DNA of 64,000 nt from Agelas oroides (lineage: Eukaryota > Porifera > Demospongiae > Agelasida > Agelasidae): positions 6,228,636 through 6,292,635 of the forward strand of contig OX422183.1 of the NCBI GenBank assembly GCA_949130485.1, in the 5' to 3' direction. Made by a program: the position numbers and the translations under genes. The stretch's first letter is position 1. The number at the start of each line of letters is the position of its first letter. The notes under the pieces were generated by a model. It did not search any database, was not told the DNA's origin, and was given only the letters and a program-made list of their open reading frames with translations. Below, in pieces: positions 1 through 11,618 of the stretch.

Positions 1-187
1 ATGCACTCTCCCAGGTGAACATTCATACCACAATGTAATTGTACTTCCACTATGCAATTTCCCCAAAATTTCTGAATAGTCATCACCTGTACGTATCCAT
101 ACACGTTTATTGCCTCTGAAGTACCATAATTCCATGTTTTTAGCTTCTCCACAAACCTTGTTCCCGAACTCATGCACAAAAAACTGA
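1..187 (-). repeat. Inverted copy of part of the 1395-2480 ORF family
   Basis: Bases 1-187 are close to the reverse complement of 1721-1905, part of the uncharacterised coding remnant further right. The similarity stops where the terminal inverted repeat of the Tc1/mariner-like element begins. The inverted pair therefore brackets that element. The copy runs off the left edge, so its full length is unknown. Confidence 0.85.
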
Positions 188-1340
188 CTGCATTTTGCAC
201 ACAAATTAATTACACCATGTGTGTGAGCAGTGCACACTATCCAGATTAACTAATTAATTTAGTGACAATCCAGAGGCTTCTTGCAGCTGCTGAGCTCAAG
301 TTCAGAACTCAGGGTTACACAAACGTATAGCATGAAGATTCAGTATCAGTTATTTTTCATTACCATAGATGCCCATCCTGTCCTGAATGGAAGACGAGGG
401 TTCTGATCTGGCATATATCTTGTGAATAAACAGGCACATGGGTGAGCAAATCTACACTTTGTCGTGAAGCCAAAAGGATGGGACAAAAAGATGAGAATAG
501 CAACTCAGAGGAGTGACCTTGCTCGAGCTCACTTTATGGTTCAAGTTGAAAATATGAGTGCTGATACCTTTATATGGGTTGATGAAACTGGCTCAGACAA
601 GCGGAATGCTCTTAGAAAGTATGCTTACAGCCTGTGAGGTGTTACACCCATCAACTACTGCCTCTACACTTCAGGTAGGTGAATATCTGCAATTTCTGCT
701 ATTTCAACAAGAGGGGTTGAAGATGTTTATCTCGCAGGAGGTGTCAACGGTGATACGTTCTGTGCTTTTATTGAAAAGTGCTTGCTACCTGTTCTAATGC
801 CCTTCAATGGGTCTAACCCCGTTCCATTGTTGTCATTGACAATGCTTCAATCCATCACATTGACAAAGTCGTACAATTGGTCAGTGGTGTTGGCGCCCTG
901 CTGTGGTTCCTTCCCCCGTACAGTCTGGACTTAAATCCTATAGAACCAGTTTTTAGCCAAGTGAAATCCTACTTAAACAATAATAGTGTAGCATACAGGA
1001 TTTGTGATAATCCACGTCTTTTTGTACATGCAGAATTTACATCTGTCACACAAGAACACTGCCTAGGGCATATTGAGCATGCAGGTTACAAACTGCACTA
1101 GTCATGCCTGAACATGGTTACTTACTATTATTGTTTTCGTTTGATCTTGGCAACTGAGTCTAATCCATGAAGTACATGTAAATACAATTTGTTGTACACA
1201 TCAACATGCTATGTTACCCTGAGTTCTGAATTTGAGCTGAGCAGCTGCAAGAAGCCTCTGGATTGTCACTAGTTACTCTAGATAGTGTGCACATGCTCAC
1301 ACACGTGGTGTAATTAATGTGTGTGTAAAACGCGGTCAGC
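188..1340 (+). mobile_element. Tc1/mariner (IS630-like) element with long imperfect inverted repeats
   Basis: The ends at about 188-322 and 1211-1340 are reverse complements over roughly 115 bp, sharing cagaggcttcttgcagctgc and the run around agttcagaactcagggtt. Between them are broken reading frames of a Tc1/mariner DDE transposase. Terminal arms this long are typical of several Tc1-type subgroups. The exact outer boundary and the TA target duplication are not clear. Confidence 0.75.
470..1101 (+). pseudogene. Tc1/mariner DDE transposase, frameshifted
   Basis: Fragments in different frames read as the catalytic core of an IS630/Tc1 transposase: WVDETGSDKRN near 566-600 (first catalytic Asp region), a VDNAS-type stretch near 833-850 (second Asp), and PPYSLDLNPIEPVFSQVK near 913-965 (the PYSPDLNPIE signature around the third acidic residue). 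The N-terminal helix-turn-helix half is missing and at least two frame changes separate the pieces. This is a dead copy. Confidence 0.85.
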
Positions 1341-1394
1341 TGTATAGCTAGTTTGTTGACAGTTTAGAGAGTTAGGCTAGTTGCTGATGGTGAG

Positions 1395-2480
1395 ATGGAT
1401 CCCTACGCCAGACCATATACTACGACCAAACCTATTTTGCTAGTAACTACCAACCTGGTCCTGCCATATCAGTAACAAATTATGCGGTAAACCGGGCCAG
1501 TTACGCATCCAGACCTAGATCAGCTCAGACTCCAAGCCAGTAGTTTGAAACTGGACATGGAAGCATACTAACGCCGCTGATAGATGATGAGGACCTGGAC
1601 TCTGATGACCATGATGTGCTGAGCTGACTATCAAAGTGTTTAGAAGGGGGAGTGGAGGGAAAAATTATGTTGTGCGAAGTGTTCAGACAGCCAATATTTC
1701 AAATGATACTGCTTTCAGAGAGTTTGTTGTGCATGAGTTTGGGAACAAGGTTTGTGGAGAAGCTAAGAACATGGAATTATGGTACTTCAAAGGCAATAAA
1801 CGTGTATGGATACGTACAGGTGATGACTATTCAGAAATTTTGGGGAAATTGCGTAGTGGAAGTACAATTACATTGTGGTGTGAATGTTCACCTGGGAGAG
1901 TGTGAGCTGTAGAATCAGATGAACTTTCTGATTCGGATAGTGATGGGACGCAGAAAAATTCATCATCTACATTAAAACGTCAGAGGAAGTCTCTGTCTGA
2001 AGGAAAAAAACGCATGTGTTCAGGAGATCTTTCAAAAGCTAAAGGCACAGCATGGTGACAAATATGCAGGGCCCCAGTATCGCCTGTGGGCAGAAGCTAT
2101 TGATGTTAACAGTTACGATGAACATCCCCAAGGCTCTTTCTTTTCTGCTATGCAAGGACATGCTCATGGTGTTAGAAAATCAGGGTCTAGTGATGTCCTC
2201 ACTACAGCAGTGACTACACTCGCCACATCACTTGCTGCGGCTTTGCAGCCACCATGTAGTGAGTCATCTAACAGTAGTGCTCACAAGAGTGCTGGTTCAT
2301 CAACTCCACCACAGCGCATATCTGGGAGCCCTGTCATTACACCTGTAAGGGCTGCTCAGTTGAAGACGACTTATATCACACAAATATAGGAGCTGCATTC
2401 ACTTGTAGAAATTGGAGCTCTGATTCCAGAGCAGTATGAAGACCAATGGGATTCAATCCTCCAACAGATGGACAAACGTA
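1395..2480 (+). pseudogene. Uncharacterised repetitive-family ORF, broken
   Basis: A start-like MDPYARPYTTTKP at 1395 is followed, after frame changes, by an open stretch at 1636-1905 with a compact domain (..FREFVVHEFGNKVCG.., WYFKGNKRVWIRTGDD). Then come a Ser/Asp-rich and basic linker (1915-2035), a segment near 2050-2160 (YAGPQYRLWAEAIDVNSYDE) and a Ser/Thr/Pro-rich tail ending near 2480. Stops and frame shifts interrupt it. The inverted partial copy at 1-187 shows that it is repetitive. I do not recognise the family and give no function. Confidence 0.5.
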
Positions 2481-2736
2481 ACCCCCGGAAGTAGACTACA
2501 CGTTTACAACCATTGTATCACTTTCTCCAAGTGTTTAGCAACTTCATCTCATCCGCATACAAATCTGATTCCGTCTGTTACATGTAACCTCATTGTCCAA
2601 ATTCCGTACACACTACCTAATATGGGTAGGCTCAATTACTGAACCTCCTGTTGAGGAGGAAAATGTGTTTCTCCCCGGCTCCCACCCATCCTGCAAAAAG
2701 TAATAAGGCCTGGAAGCTGCAAAATTAGTTTAGCTG

Positions 2737-3883
2737 CAATGGCCGATTTGCACTATAGGATCACGTGATACAACTGGGGGTCAGGGTCCGCGGAATCGCC
2801 ATTGAAAACGTATGGTGAGTGCTGACAGCGCGGCATAAAGTCAGCTGCCGTTCGTGATCGAGACGATAGATGGAAAAAATACTTTATGTGGCTGTTCTAC
2901 GGTGGATTGCCTTGACTGTGAACATTATGTGAATCAATCTTGGGATGCCAGCCGACTCAGGTGAGCCAAAAGCCGTGAAAGCCTGGCTGTTAGCCTTTCT
3001 GTACACGTTATTAATGGGTGGGTGCAGAGAGATGAAGCCAGTTTCAGCTGCTGTACAAACAGCTCTTCAAATCTAGCTAGTTACCGTTGGCATAAGAGTT
3101 TCTGTGTGGAGTCATATGCAAGAAATATGATTCCCCACTGCATGCTACTTTATAGACGTCATTGTGTCTATGTAGGTACACTGATTTCCTGATGAAGCAT
3201 GCTTATCACCAGAGTGGAGAGTGGGCCAGCTAACCATCCATGAATGGGGTTGACGAAGACCACAGACCTGAGTTACGATTGGACATTCCAGCTTCTGTGG
3301 ACCACTTGGCGTATTGCTAGCATTAATACTTGTATGTACTGTTTCCAGGCACTTTGATACTTGTTCTAGCCTCTCTTCCTGTGCACGGCTTGACTCTGGT
3401 TGTGTATGTGCTTGTAGTTGTGTGGGGATGTGTATTGTAGGTGTGTGAGTTATTAAAATTTGAGGGTGGGACTATGATGGTCATGGTTCCACGACAGTAC
3501 TTTCAACTTAGTGACTGTGTGGGTCCTGCTGTGCAGTTAAACCCTGGGAACATCATGTTCACTAGCTGTCGAAGTACAAGTCATATAAGTCAGTTTTTAT
3601 TTGGTCTAGCCGCTGTTTCGCAATCATGGCAGTTGAATTTGCCGTGTTTTTGCCGCGTACGAAGAGCTTTAACGTATTGGCTATATACTGTAGCAGAGCT
3701 TATCGTATCTAGAATAGATAATCTCAAAACGATGGCTGGAGGACACGCTGTACACGAGCGGCAAGCTATTTTATAGACCTCGGTAGTCGTTTCCCATACA
3801 TTTTGTACGGAAAACGAGAAGGAGCTGACCCCCAGAGGGGCGTGGCAGTAATCACGTGATCCTATAGTGCAAATCGGCCATTG
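2737..3883. mobile_element. TIR DNA transposon with 33-bp perfect inverted repeats
   Basis: Bases 2737-2769 and 3851-3883 are perfect reverse complements (outer end caatggccgatttgcacta, inner end ggatcacgtgat). A further ctgggggtcag run matches slightly offset inside each arm. The 1147-bp interior has no transposase-like ORF, so this is a non-autonomous element. No clear target duplication was found. Both arms carry the palindrome atcacgtgat. Confidence 0.8.
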
Positions 3884-3977
3884 GACAACCTATCACCCAC
3901 TTACTAATTAAATTATGGGCACCCTTAGAGGCTTCAACATTCAACATGAACTAGACAAGCTACTTGCAACTGTCTGT

Positions 3978-5185
3978 ACACGTGTTGTGTGGTACAATAA
4001 ACTTGTAAGAATTTGTGGCTTAGCAACTATCAATTATTAAACATTAATGAAATTCCGTGGATCCCCAGTTGGGGTTGAAAGGGCGCGAATGTCAAGTAGG
4101 TGTGAATTGTGAATAAAATTCTGTGTGGATGTGCGGTGTGGACACCTGGCTACACGTTGTGTGGTACAATAAACTTGTAAGAATTCGTCACTTCGCAACT
4201 ATCAATTATTAAACATTAATGAAATTCCGTGGATCTGTTGTTGGGGTTGAAAGGGCGCGAATGCCAAGTAGGTGTGAATCGTGAACTGTGTGGATGTGCG
4301 GTGTGGACACCTGGCTACACGTTGTGTGGTACAATAGGGTTAATCCCATCTCGCCTACTCCCATTTCGCCTACTAAATATCAAATTGTGCCAGTTTGCCT
4401 ACTCAGCCAAAAATAGTTTTGTGACACTAAGACAAGCATCCAAGCAACTGAGCTTGCTTTTTCTACAACAGAGGTGAAGGGGTGCTCTTTCCACTTTGCT
4501 CAAGCCCTAAATCGGAAGATATCCACACTTGGGCTTCTTTTATTCATTTCATGCACCAGACAGTTGCACCAGACAGTTTTGTGCCTCTTTGATTTGTACA
4601 ACTAGCTAGCCTGGGAACAGCCAAGGTTACAGCTCCTAATCTGCCAAGAGTTGATGAGTTTTGTAACATACTTTGAAGGAACATGGTTGGTGGGCAATAT
4701 GAGTTGCCAGAAAAAGCTCATCCCAATGTCTGATCGAAATTTTAAAACAGGAACAAGCACACACAGAATTTTTGATTGCTCAGCTTGTAACTGGTTCCTA
4801 ACCACCATAAAGTGTTGTAGCAACTAAAAAATACTCTTTGCTTTACTTAGAAACTGTTTTTAGTTGAGTAGGCGAAATGGCACATTTTGTTTTTAGTAGG
4901 CGAAATGGGAGTAGGCAAAATGGGAGTAGGCAAAATGGGAGTAGGCAAAATGGGAGTAGGCAAAAGGACACCAAACCATACAATAAACTTGTAAGAATTC
5001 GTGGCTTAGCAACTATCAATTATTAAACATTAATGAAATTCCGTGGATCCGCAGTTGGGGTTGAAAGCGGAGAATGTCAAGTAGGTGTGAATTGTGAATA
5101 AAATTCTGTGTGGATGTGTAGTGTGGACACGTGGCTGGCTACACATTGTGTGGTGCGATAAACTTGCAAGAATTCGTGGCTTCAT
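3978..5185 (+). repeat. 172-bp tandem repeat, about three units, interrupted
   Basis: A unit containing ggtacaataaacttgtaaga, caactatcaattattaaac and gtgtggacacctggctacac starts near 3978 and repeats with spacing of about 172 then 165 bp. The third unit is split by the element at 4337-4978 and resumes at 4979. A degenerate fourth copy fades out near 5185. Confidence 0.85.
4337..4978. mobile_element. 642-bp MITE inserted in the 172-bp satellite
   Basis: The element is flanked by the 7-bp duplication tacaata (4330-4336 and 4979-4985), and removing it restores a satellite unit. Its arms are built from short repeats: tcgcctactcccatttcgcc on the left and several copies of gggagtaggcaaaat on the right, in inverted orientation. 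There is no coding potential. The family is not identified; 7-8 bp duplications would fit hAT-like or related transposases. Confidence 0.8.
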
Positions 5186-5498
5186 CATAGACTATTCAGA
5201 TGATTCGTCATCGTGGGGCGAGCCTGAGCAAGCAGCACACGGCTGATGTTCTATTTTGTCATGGCACACAGCAGGATTGTCACTGTTTGCGGTTATAAGC
5301 CAAACTTGATTGGGGCAAATGCAGCGGGCCCCACACTTGTGGTGAAAACAGAAAATTGCCTATATATACAAGACTTAAAAACCATTAAACATATAAAAAG
5401 ATGTAGGGATGGCTTGCCAAAAAGTATGCAAACAAGGTAGGGATGATGTAATAGTGAAGGTAAAATTTACAAAGCCTCGAGTCCCTGCATCGTTTTCA

Positions 5499-6684
5499 TG
5501 GGTGGTTCCCAGAATGTCTAATGTCAAAATGTCTAATCCCAGAATGTCTAACACTTTGTGCAATTAACAACAATTACCCCTAAGACTCGTGCTGAGGTAA
5601 ATCTCTCTGGTGACTGGTTGAACACCCCATCAGGAAGCAGGTTTCTACTCCGGAATGAAGGCACTGACGACAAAATCTTGATTTTTGCTGCAGATGACAT
5701 GCTCCAACGACTATGTGAACTAGAAACTATCTATGCGGATGGAACATTCCGAGTGTGTCCTGCGTTCTTCACACAGCTGTTCACTATCAATGGTTTCATC
5801 AACAGTCAGCAATTCCCACTCGTGTACGGCCTCCTACCTTCCAAATCTTAAGATGATTACAATTTTCTCCTATCTCAAAGAGAGGAGGCTCAGGATCTAG
5901 GCCTATGACTCAACCCGAAAGCAGTGATGGCGGATTTCAAACTGGCATTGGTGCAATCTCTTGAGCTCCAATTTCCTGGTGCTGATATCCAAGGATGCTT
6001 CTTCCATTTTTCGCAGTGCCTCTGGAGGAAGGTTCAAGCATAGCCACTCCACTATTTATGGTTCAAGCGCTTGGCCTGACTGATCTGTACAAGAATGATC
6101 CTGTCACACAACGATTCATTCACAAGACTGTAGCTCCTGTCATCCCTGAGGCTGATGAGTTTCTTCACTACTTCAAAGCAACATGGTTGGACAGCCGCTA
6201 TGCACCGAGAACCTGAAACTATCACCAGCACGAGGGTCCAAGAACCAACCATCATTTGGAGGGATGGTACAACCGCCTAAAGAGCGCAGCGAGAAAAGCA
6301 CACCCCAACCTCTATGAGTTCATAGGGACAATTCAGAGATAGCAGGCTGCGACAGAGGTCACAATCCAACAATTAGAAGGAGGAGGCAGGTTACGGGCCA
6401 AGAGAAGAAAGGTTGTTCAGCAGGAAGAGAACATAAAAAGACTCACTGACGATTTCATGGCAGGAAATAGAACTTTAGAGTCATTTTTGTCTAGCATTAG
6501 TTTTTGTGTTGTATCATTTGACTATTAGGCACTTTTCTTTTCATGCATAATTTTTTTAGTGTTAATTATATGCACGCTGCACTTGTTTATATTGATTTAT
6601 TGTGAAAACATGCAATTAACATTCAATTAACACTTTTAGACATCTGGGATTAGACATTTTGACATTAGACATTCTGGGAATAAT
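5499..6684 (+). mobile_element. Mutator-like element (MULE) with 9-bp target duplication
   Basis: Inverted repeats at about 5506-5552 and 6637-6680 are built from three copies of a tgtctaa motif (cccagaatgtctaatgtc outermost). The 9-bp sequence tcgttttca occurs at 5490-5498 and 6685-6693; nine bases is the usual Mutator target duplication. A few outermost bases do not pair between ends, so the exact termini are uncertain. The element encodes the MULE transposase remnant at 5570-6510. Confidence 0.75.
5570..6510 (+). pseudogene. MULE transposase, inactivated by stops
   Basis: The reading frame gives the MULE transposase core: ADDMLQRLCELETIYADGTF (the D of YADGTF is catalytic in the family), FTQLFTINGF, VYGLLPSKS, then MADFKLALVQSLELQFPGAD and the conserved GCFFHFSQCLWRKVQ. 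Further right come HLEGWYNRLKSA and a basic tail near 6400-6460. Stops interrupt the frame at 5849, about 5911 and about 6040, and the right part needs a frame change. It is clearly of the MULE type and no longer functional. Confidence 0.85.
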
Positions 6685-6812
6685 TCGTTTTCACACTAGT
6701 TTGCAACTGTAATGTAAAAGGATGTAGGGATAGGGCTTTGTAAATTTACCTTCACTATTACATCATCCCTACCTTGTTTGCATACTTTTTGGCATGCCAT
6801 CCCTACATCTTT

Positions 6813-7807
6813 TACATTTTGAATGTTTTTTAAGTCTTGTTTCTGTACTTTTTTGGTGTTAATCTCAGACCTAAGCCTAAGAAGAATATTTCTTTCAAGT
6901 GTAACCACAACCCCAGAACTTGAAACGGCATTGACAATTTAGTAGTGGTTCCAAGCATGTAATAACATTGCCAGCTAGAATCTGATGAAGGCCAACCGGA
7001 GCTCCGTACCAAACTTTTTGAAACCAATCACCTGAATTTCGATCACATGACGACTGACCAGCTGCAAACTATACTGACTGACCATCTAGCATCACAGATT
7101 GCTAAAGTTGTGAGTAGCTACTTTGCCTTACCTATGTGGTGTTCATAAACTTCGCCGACTACTACGGGAAGAGACCGTGCCAGCCGTGCGCATGGTTAAC
7201 TTGTAGCCTCGTTCCCAGACCCTCACCCAGCTTGCAGTATGGTTAAGCGGGACCGTATATGGTGGCCCAGGGTGCACTCCGATGTAGCATCCGCAGCAGG
7301 ATCGCATTTTGTCCGCACTATGTCCACACTACTCCCGTAGTCTTTCCGCACCGTTTCCGCAGCATCTCCGCAATCTTTCCGCATTGTTCCCGCGGTATCT
7401 CCGCACTGTTGCCGCAGTCTGCTTTCAGTCAGGAATTGCAGTATAGCTACACAGCAGAGCGTTTCTCTTGTTTAGGCAAGTTCATTTGAGTGAGAAGACT
7501 GTGGCCGAGACTCTGAGCGACCAAAGAGTGATGTACTCAGCTATGGTGTTGTTAGTTAGTTAATACTTTGTGTCATATAAACCTATGTATACTTTCACTA
7601 ATAAATTTTGTAGTGTTTGCTTGGTAATTATGTATAGTCACTGGTTATTCCTTCAAGCAGGTGATGTAAATTATATGGAGTCAACATGATGACTGCATGC
7701 ATGATTATTCTTTGTTAATCAGTCGTATTTTACCAGATCATACCATGCATAATCACATGTATCATCCATCATACACACTACTGTCCAGTTTGTTATACAT
7801 CATGCAG
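6813..7807. other. Non-coding; degenerate CCGCA repeat at 7290-7425
   Basis: No gene seen. At 7290-7425 a loose tandem of about 15-17 bp built on ttccgca/tctccgca recurs about eight times. At 7204-7240 there is a fragment of the dispersed tagcctcgttcccag MITE family. Confidence 0.6.
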
Positions 7808-7811
7808 TTAA

Positions 7812-8095
7812 GGTGGCAGAGAACCCTGTTACTTTCAAGGTCGACAAACCTGGAATCCAAGCTGATAGACTTCTTTGTCTTGTTAATATTGTAGCGAATA
7901 CTCAGTTTTGGGAGTCTTCATCCGTTCACTGTCCGTAAAATTGGGGATTTTCCCCATTTCCTGTCGGCATTGGCATCCAATAATCAGTTTATAATTAAGT
8001 TAGTTAAGATGTGGCCTGGCGGAACCCCTCATGTGGTGGTCGGAACTTTGAAGATAAGCTTAGATCGACTTTTTACACCACAAGTGGAAAGAAAA
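7812..8095 (+). mobile_element. Diverged left half of the TTAA element (unit A)
   Basis: TTAA at 7808-7811 is followed by ggtggcag and about 280 bp closely matching the left half of the A units further right (shared: tttccccatttcctgtcggc, ataatcagtttataattaag). It lacks the poly-A junction and right half and has many substitutions, so it is an older copy than those in the array. Confidence 0.85.
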
Positions 8096-9214
8096 AAATA
8101 TTATAGTAAATAATGAATGAATGAATGAATGAATGAAAAGCCACCTAAGTGCATGTGTATGTCCAATGTTTTAGCCTGTCTTTCCAAGCCTGAGAGGACT
8201 TACTGAAGTTTAACACCACAGCTGGATACAGTTATCATTGAAGAATCTTCAGTTAAAGTACTAAGCCTGAGAGGTAATCCATGGAGACTATACAGGGCCA
8301 TACATTTGCCATCACGAAATGGGACCAATGGTGACACAGGATTTTACAGTGCCCAAACTACCTATCTTAGCATGAAGGTACTTACATTTGCTAAAAATGA
8401 GAATATACGATTTTTTTTAAACCACTGCTAACCTGAGTTATGACCAAAAATGTTGACACTTCAGTGACCACACTAAACTTTCATCCTGACTTGCAGCTCT
8501 GAAGCCTTGTATAATAACTAAGGTAGGTACACTGTTAACAAGTTAGGTCTATTAGCTACAACTTTCTGGTAGCAGACTACCGATACAGCACAGCCACACT
8601 GAGCTACAAGTCACTTTGATACTTGAATGAAGTGCGCACTTCACTACAGGCTTGCTGCACTACAGTACATCCCATGCTTCCACAGCGCTTTTGATGGCAA
8701 CGGCGGTTCTTTACAACACTGACTGATGTCTCTCAGTAGCATTTGTGTGGTGTTCTTATTTTCTATACAATTTAGATGTAGATGCATACAACAGTAGCAT
8801 GGCCATCTTCTGCCCAGCAAGTTGGCTGCCTTTGTATTATCTTGCCTCTACATGGCTTCAATTACCACCTATTAGCACCCCTCTTCTACATTGCTTCATA
8901 TGCAATACCAAGTAAGCTTCACTTCACTCTATATACACCCAATGCATGACTATGCTGTTAGAAGCTGGATTGTGCACCGAACTCCAAGCCAGGCTTCCAC
9001 ACCATGTGAGTTTCTCTTAGTTAAAGTTTATGCCCTTGCTGATTGCTCACCATGCACCTGGAAGTGTGTGCCTCTAGTGGATCTGCTCAATGGTTTGTTA
9101 TGGGCAGGACGAAATGTCCTGCCACCTACACCCGATACATTGCACTTGGGATGTAGTTACCACCTGCACTCCAGTCACCGTTTTCTTTCCACTTGTGGTG
9201 CGGTTATGCTCAAA
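8096..9214. other. Non-coding stretch with GAAT microsatellite
   Basis: A short (GAAT)n tract lies at about 8111-8140. Nothing else recognisable; the open frames here are short and have no domain signal. Confidence 0.5.
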
Positions 9215-9660
9215 AAAAAAAAAAAAAAAAAGAAGAAGGAGTTTAGTAGAGTGCTGTAGTGTCAGTAGCTGTGAGTAGTGCGTAGTGCCTGCTTGTGAAA
9301 GCAAGCTTGTGTCTAGAAGCAGCAGAAAGGCCACAGTGGCCAAGACTGTACTCATTGGGCAGGCCCAGGTCTTGCGATCGTATGCCAAGCCTAGTAGGTG
9401 ATCGTGGCCCGGTGCTTAGAAAGCTGATCGAAGAGTGGTTGTGTGTGGAACAGAGCCGTGAGTTGTTTAGCGACATAAGGGGGAGAGGTGGGGCTAGTAA
9501 TGGTTGCTTCCACTCGTGAATGAGCCCCTCTCGTAGACATCTTATGAATTTTTTGAAATGTGCATTCATTTTGGTGCAGTCAAAGTTGTCCATTCCAAGA
9601 GTAGTGACAAACATGAGTCTAGCCTGACTTTGAGAGTAGCTCTGGAATGACATAAGTGAG
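9215..9660 (+). mobile_element. Diverged copy of the right module of unit A
   Basis: A poly-A run at about 9211-9229 leads into gagtttagtagagtgctgta and about 440 bp matching the right module of the A units (shared: gcaagcttgtgtctagaagc, gccgtgagttgtttagcgac, gtccattccaagagtagtga). It continues into unrelated sequence instead of reaching a TTAA terminus. The right module therefore also exists outside complete A elements. Confidence 0.8.
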
Positions 9661-11271
9661 GGAGAGGGAATGTCGGAGCTGTTCTTCCAGTATCTTTTGC
9701 ATGGTGTGGTACTGGTTGTCATGGTGACACAGTTTTCACCCTGGCCTGCCCGACCCATCAGAACCACCATCATGCCTGCACGCATAGTCAGATGAGAAAT
9801 AAAATCTAGAGTTTTTGGCTGCATGTTGTTGCATGAACAATCAATGAACCACATCACCCTTATAATGAAAAGGCAGACCTAGATGTGCTTGTGCATGATG
9901 GCAAAATATGTGTGACGTAGCCCAAACCGATCTGCCAGCTTTTCATGTCTAGTTTGTTGCAAGCAATCTGAAAAGAACTGTGGCAGTCCCGGATAGAAAC
10001 AAAATACCGTTCCATTGTGTATTTTCAAGCACAGTTCCTGGGCCATGCTCAAAGTGCTGTATCACCAATCTTCCCAGGGCAGGACTCATGCGTGATTCAT
10101 ATAGGCACATCAATAACTAATGTTTCATGAGATGTGCATTAGCCCCACTAATGAAACTGCATGCAGTGATGCAGTGCTTCAAATGTAATGATGCACAAAA
10201 TACGCAAACCAGAAGCGTTTGGGCTCCTCTCACCCACCTATCAACTCTGCATATTGTATCAAGTGTATTGTACAATAGTCAGCAGTAGCTCACATGCAAA
10301 TTGTGTTACCCATGGTGCAGGGTAGCAATCTGAAGAGTGTTACCCCAGGAATATGAGAACATCTAAAGGGTGTTAGCTACTACCCAGGATGGTGTTGCAC
10401 AACCCCTATGGAGTGTTAGTCAGGAAATGAATAAATGCCACCCTCAAATAGACTCCACCCTTGAATTGTAGCCATTATACAAAGAAACAAATAGTAGCTA
10501 CAGCATAAATCTGGTCGGGGAAATATATATTATGGTATCCTGCATTTAGGAACTGTTATTCTTACTGTTATATACTGCTATCTCACAATTATAAGATACC
10601 AACTGTAATTGCTGTACTGCTGCAGATACTCTTGTGTAACTATACACATTGGCTCAATCATGCTCAGTGTAGTCAATGTAATGTATGGAAGCATTCTTCA
10701 CCCTACCATTTTAATCCTCTGGGTTGAAAATAAAAATCACTCCATATAAGGAAATGTACTGATGATTATTGCAGTGCCTCCTCTGTGTCATTGGTAATTT
10801 ATAAACAATGTCATGCATTTCTGAAAGTCTCATGCATATATTGCAAGCAGATGAAGCAGTTCAATCAAGCTAGTATCCCGATCAGTCGCTCTGCACGTAC
10901 ATATAGGTCTTCTCCACTATAGCTTCTAAGCTTCATCTTTGCTTTTTCAAGGACAGAAACAGTGCTGTACGTGAAAGTGTTGGCTACCATGGTTTTCCAC
11001 TCACTTTCAGTGTATTAAAAAATGGCTTTCTTGGGTGACATTGCTGGCATAGTAACTTTATAACGTGATATAAAACACAACAGACCATAGAGAGCAAAAC
11101 ATAATATACTTTTACACATTCAACAACTGACTATAGGTCTACAACAACTTCACACAGACCCATAAATATTGGAGAGAACAAACTTGTGGAAAAAGCTCCC
11201 ATAATAATAAGTATGCAAAAAGCTGTACAATGTCGAGTAAACTACAAGAAAAAATAACAAGAGGTTAAACT
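9661..11271. other. No gene or repeat recognised
   Basis: AT-rich non-coding sequence. No convincing ORF, RNA gene or repeat family was seen. The 11200-11271 part lies directly downstream of the death-domain gene stop codon and presumably includes its 3' UTR. Confidence 0.4.
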
Positions 11272-11618
11272 TTACAGTAACTTTGGTCTTTTGGGATTTG
11301 GTCTTCCTGGACATTTGACAGCTTCGATATCACCAGCGAGGGTGGAGAGTTCAATGTCACGTAAGACCTCAACAAGAGTTGTCCAGGTCACTGGCTTCTT
11401 GCCTCTTCCATTTAGCCATTCCTGGAGGATTTCTGTGTTGATGTGTTCAGAATTATTGAGGTTTTTGTGGGCTATGATCTTGACCTTGGATCCATTTTGG
11501 TCATCTAGGAGGAAGGTACCAAACTGGACATACTTGGTTGCTATTTCAACAGGAACGCTGACCACTCTTCCATCAGTACATCTAAACTTCAGTAGTTCTG
11601 GTAGGGTGGGTTTAGTGC
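11272..11618 (-). CDS. Terminal exon: second death-like domain
   Basis: The acceptor (ataatccag) precedes 11618. The frame reads TLPELLKFRCTDGR, YVQFGTFLLDDQNGSKVKII, then the helical region with EWLNGRGKKPVTW and a basic end before TAA. The helix pattern and the W are those of the death-fold superfamily, though more divergent than the first domain. Confidence 0.6.

Larger units (their letters stand above)
5394..6812. mobile_element. Palindromic MITE split by a Mutator-like element
   Basis: Bases 5400-5478 and 6735-6812 are inverted copies (gatgtagggatgg outer motif, caaacaaggtagggatgatg inner). They are the two arms of one hairpin-type MITE now separated by the MULE insertion. A related, uninterrupted member lies at 29111-29212 with the same gatgtagggatgg/ccatccctacatc ends. 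Confidence 0.75.

Noticed and set aside
9243..9857. 204-residue minus-strand ORF as a transposase
   Set aside because: It spans the diverged A right module and unrelated flank; no catalytic motif or known family is recognisable.
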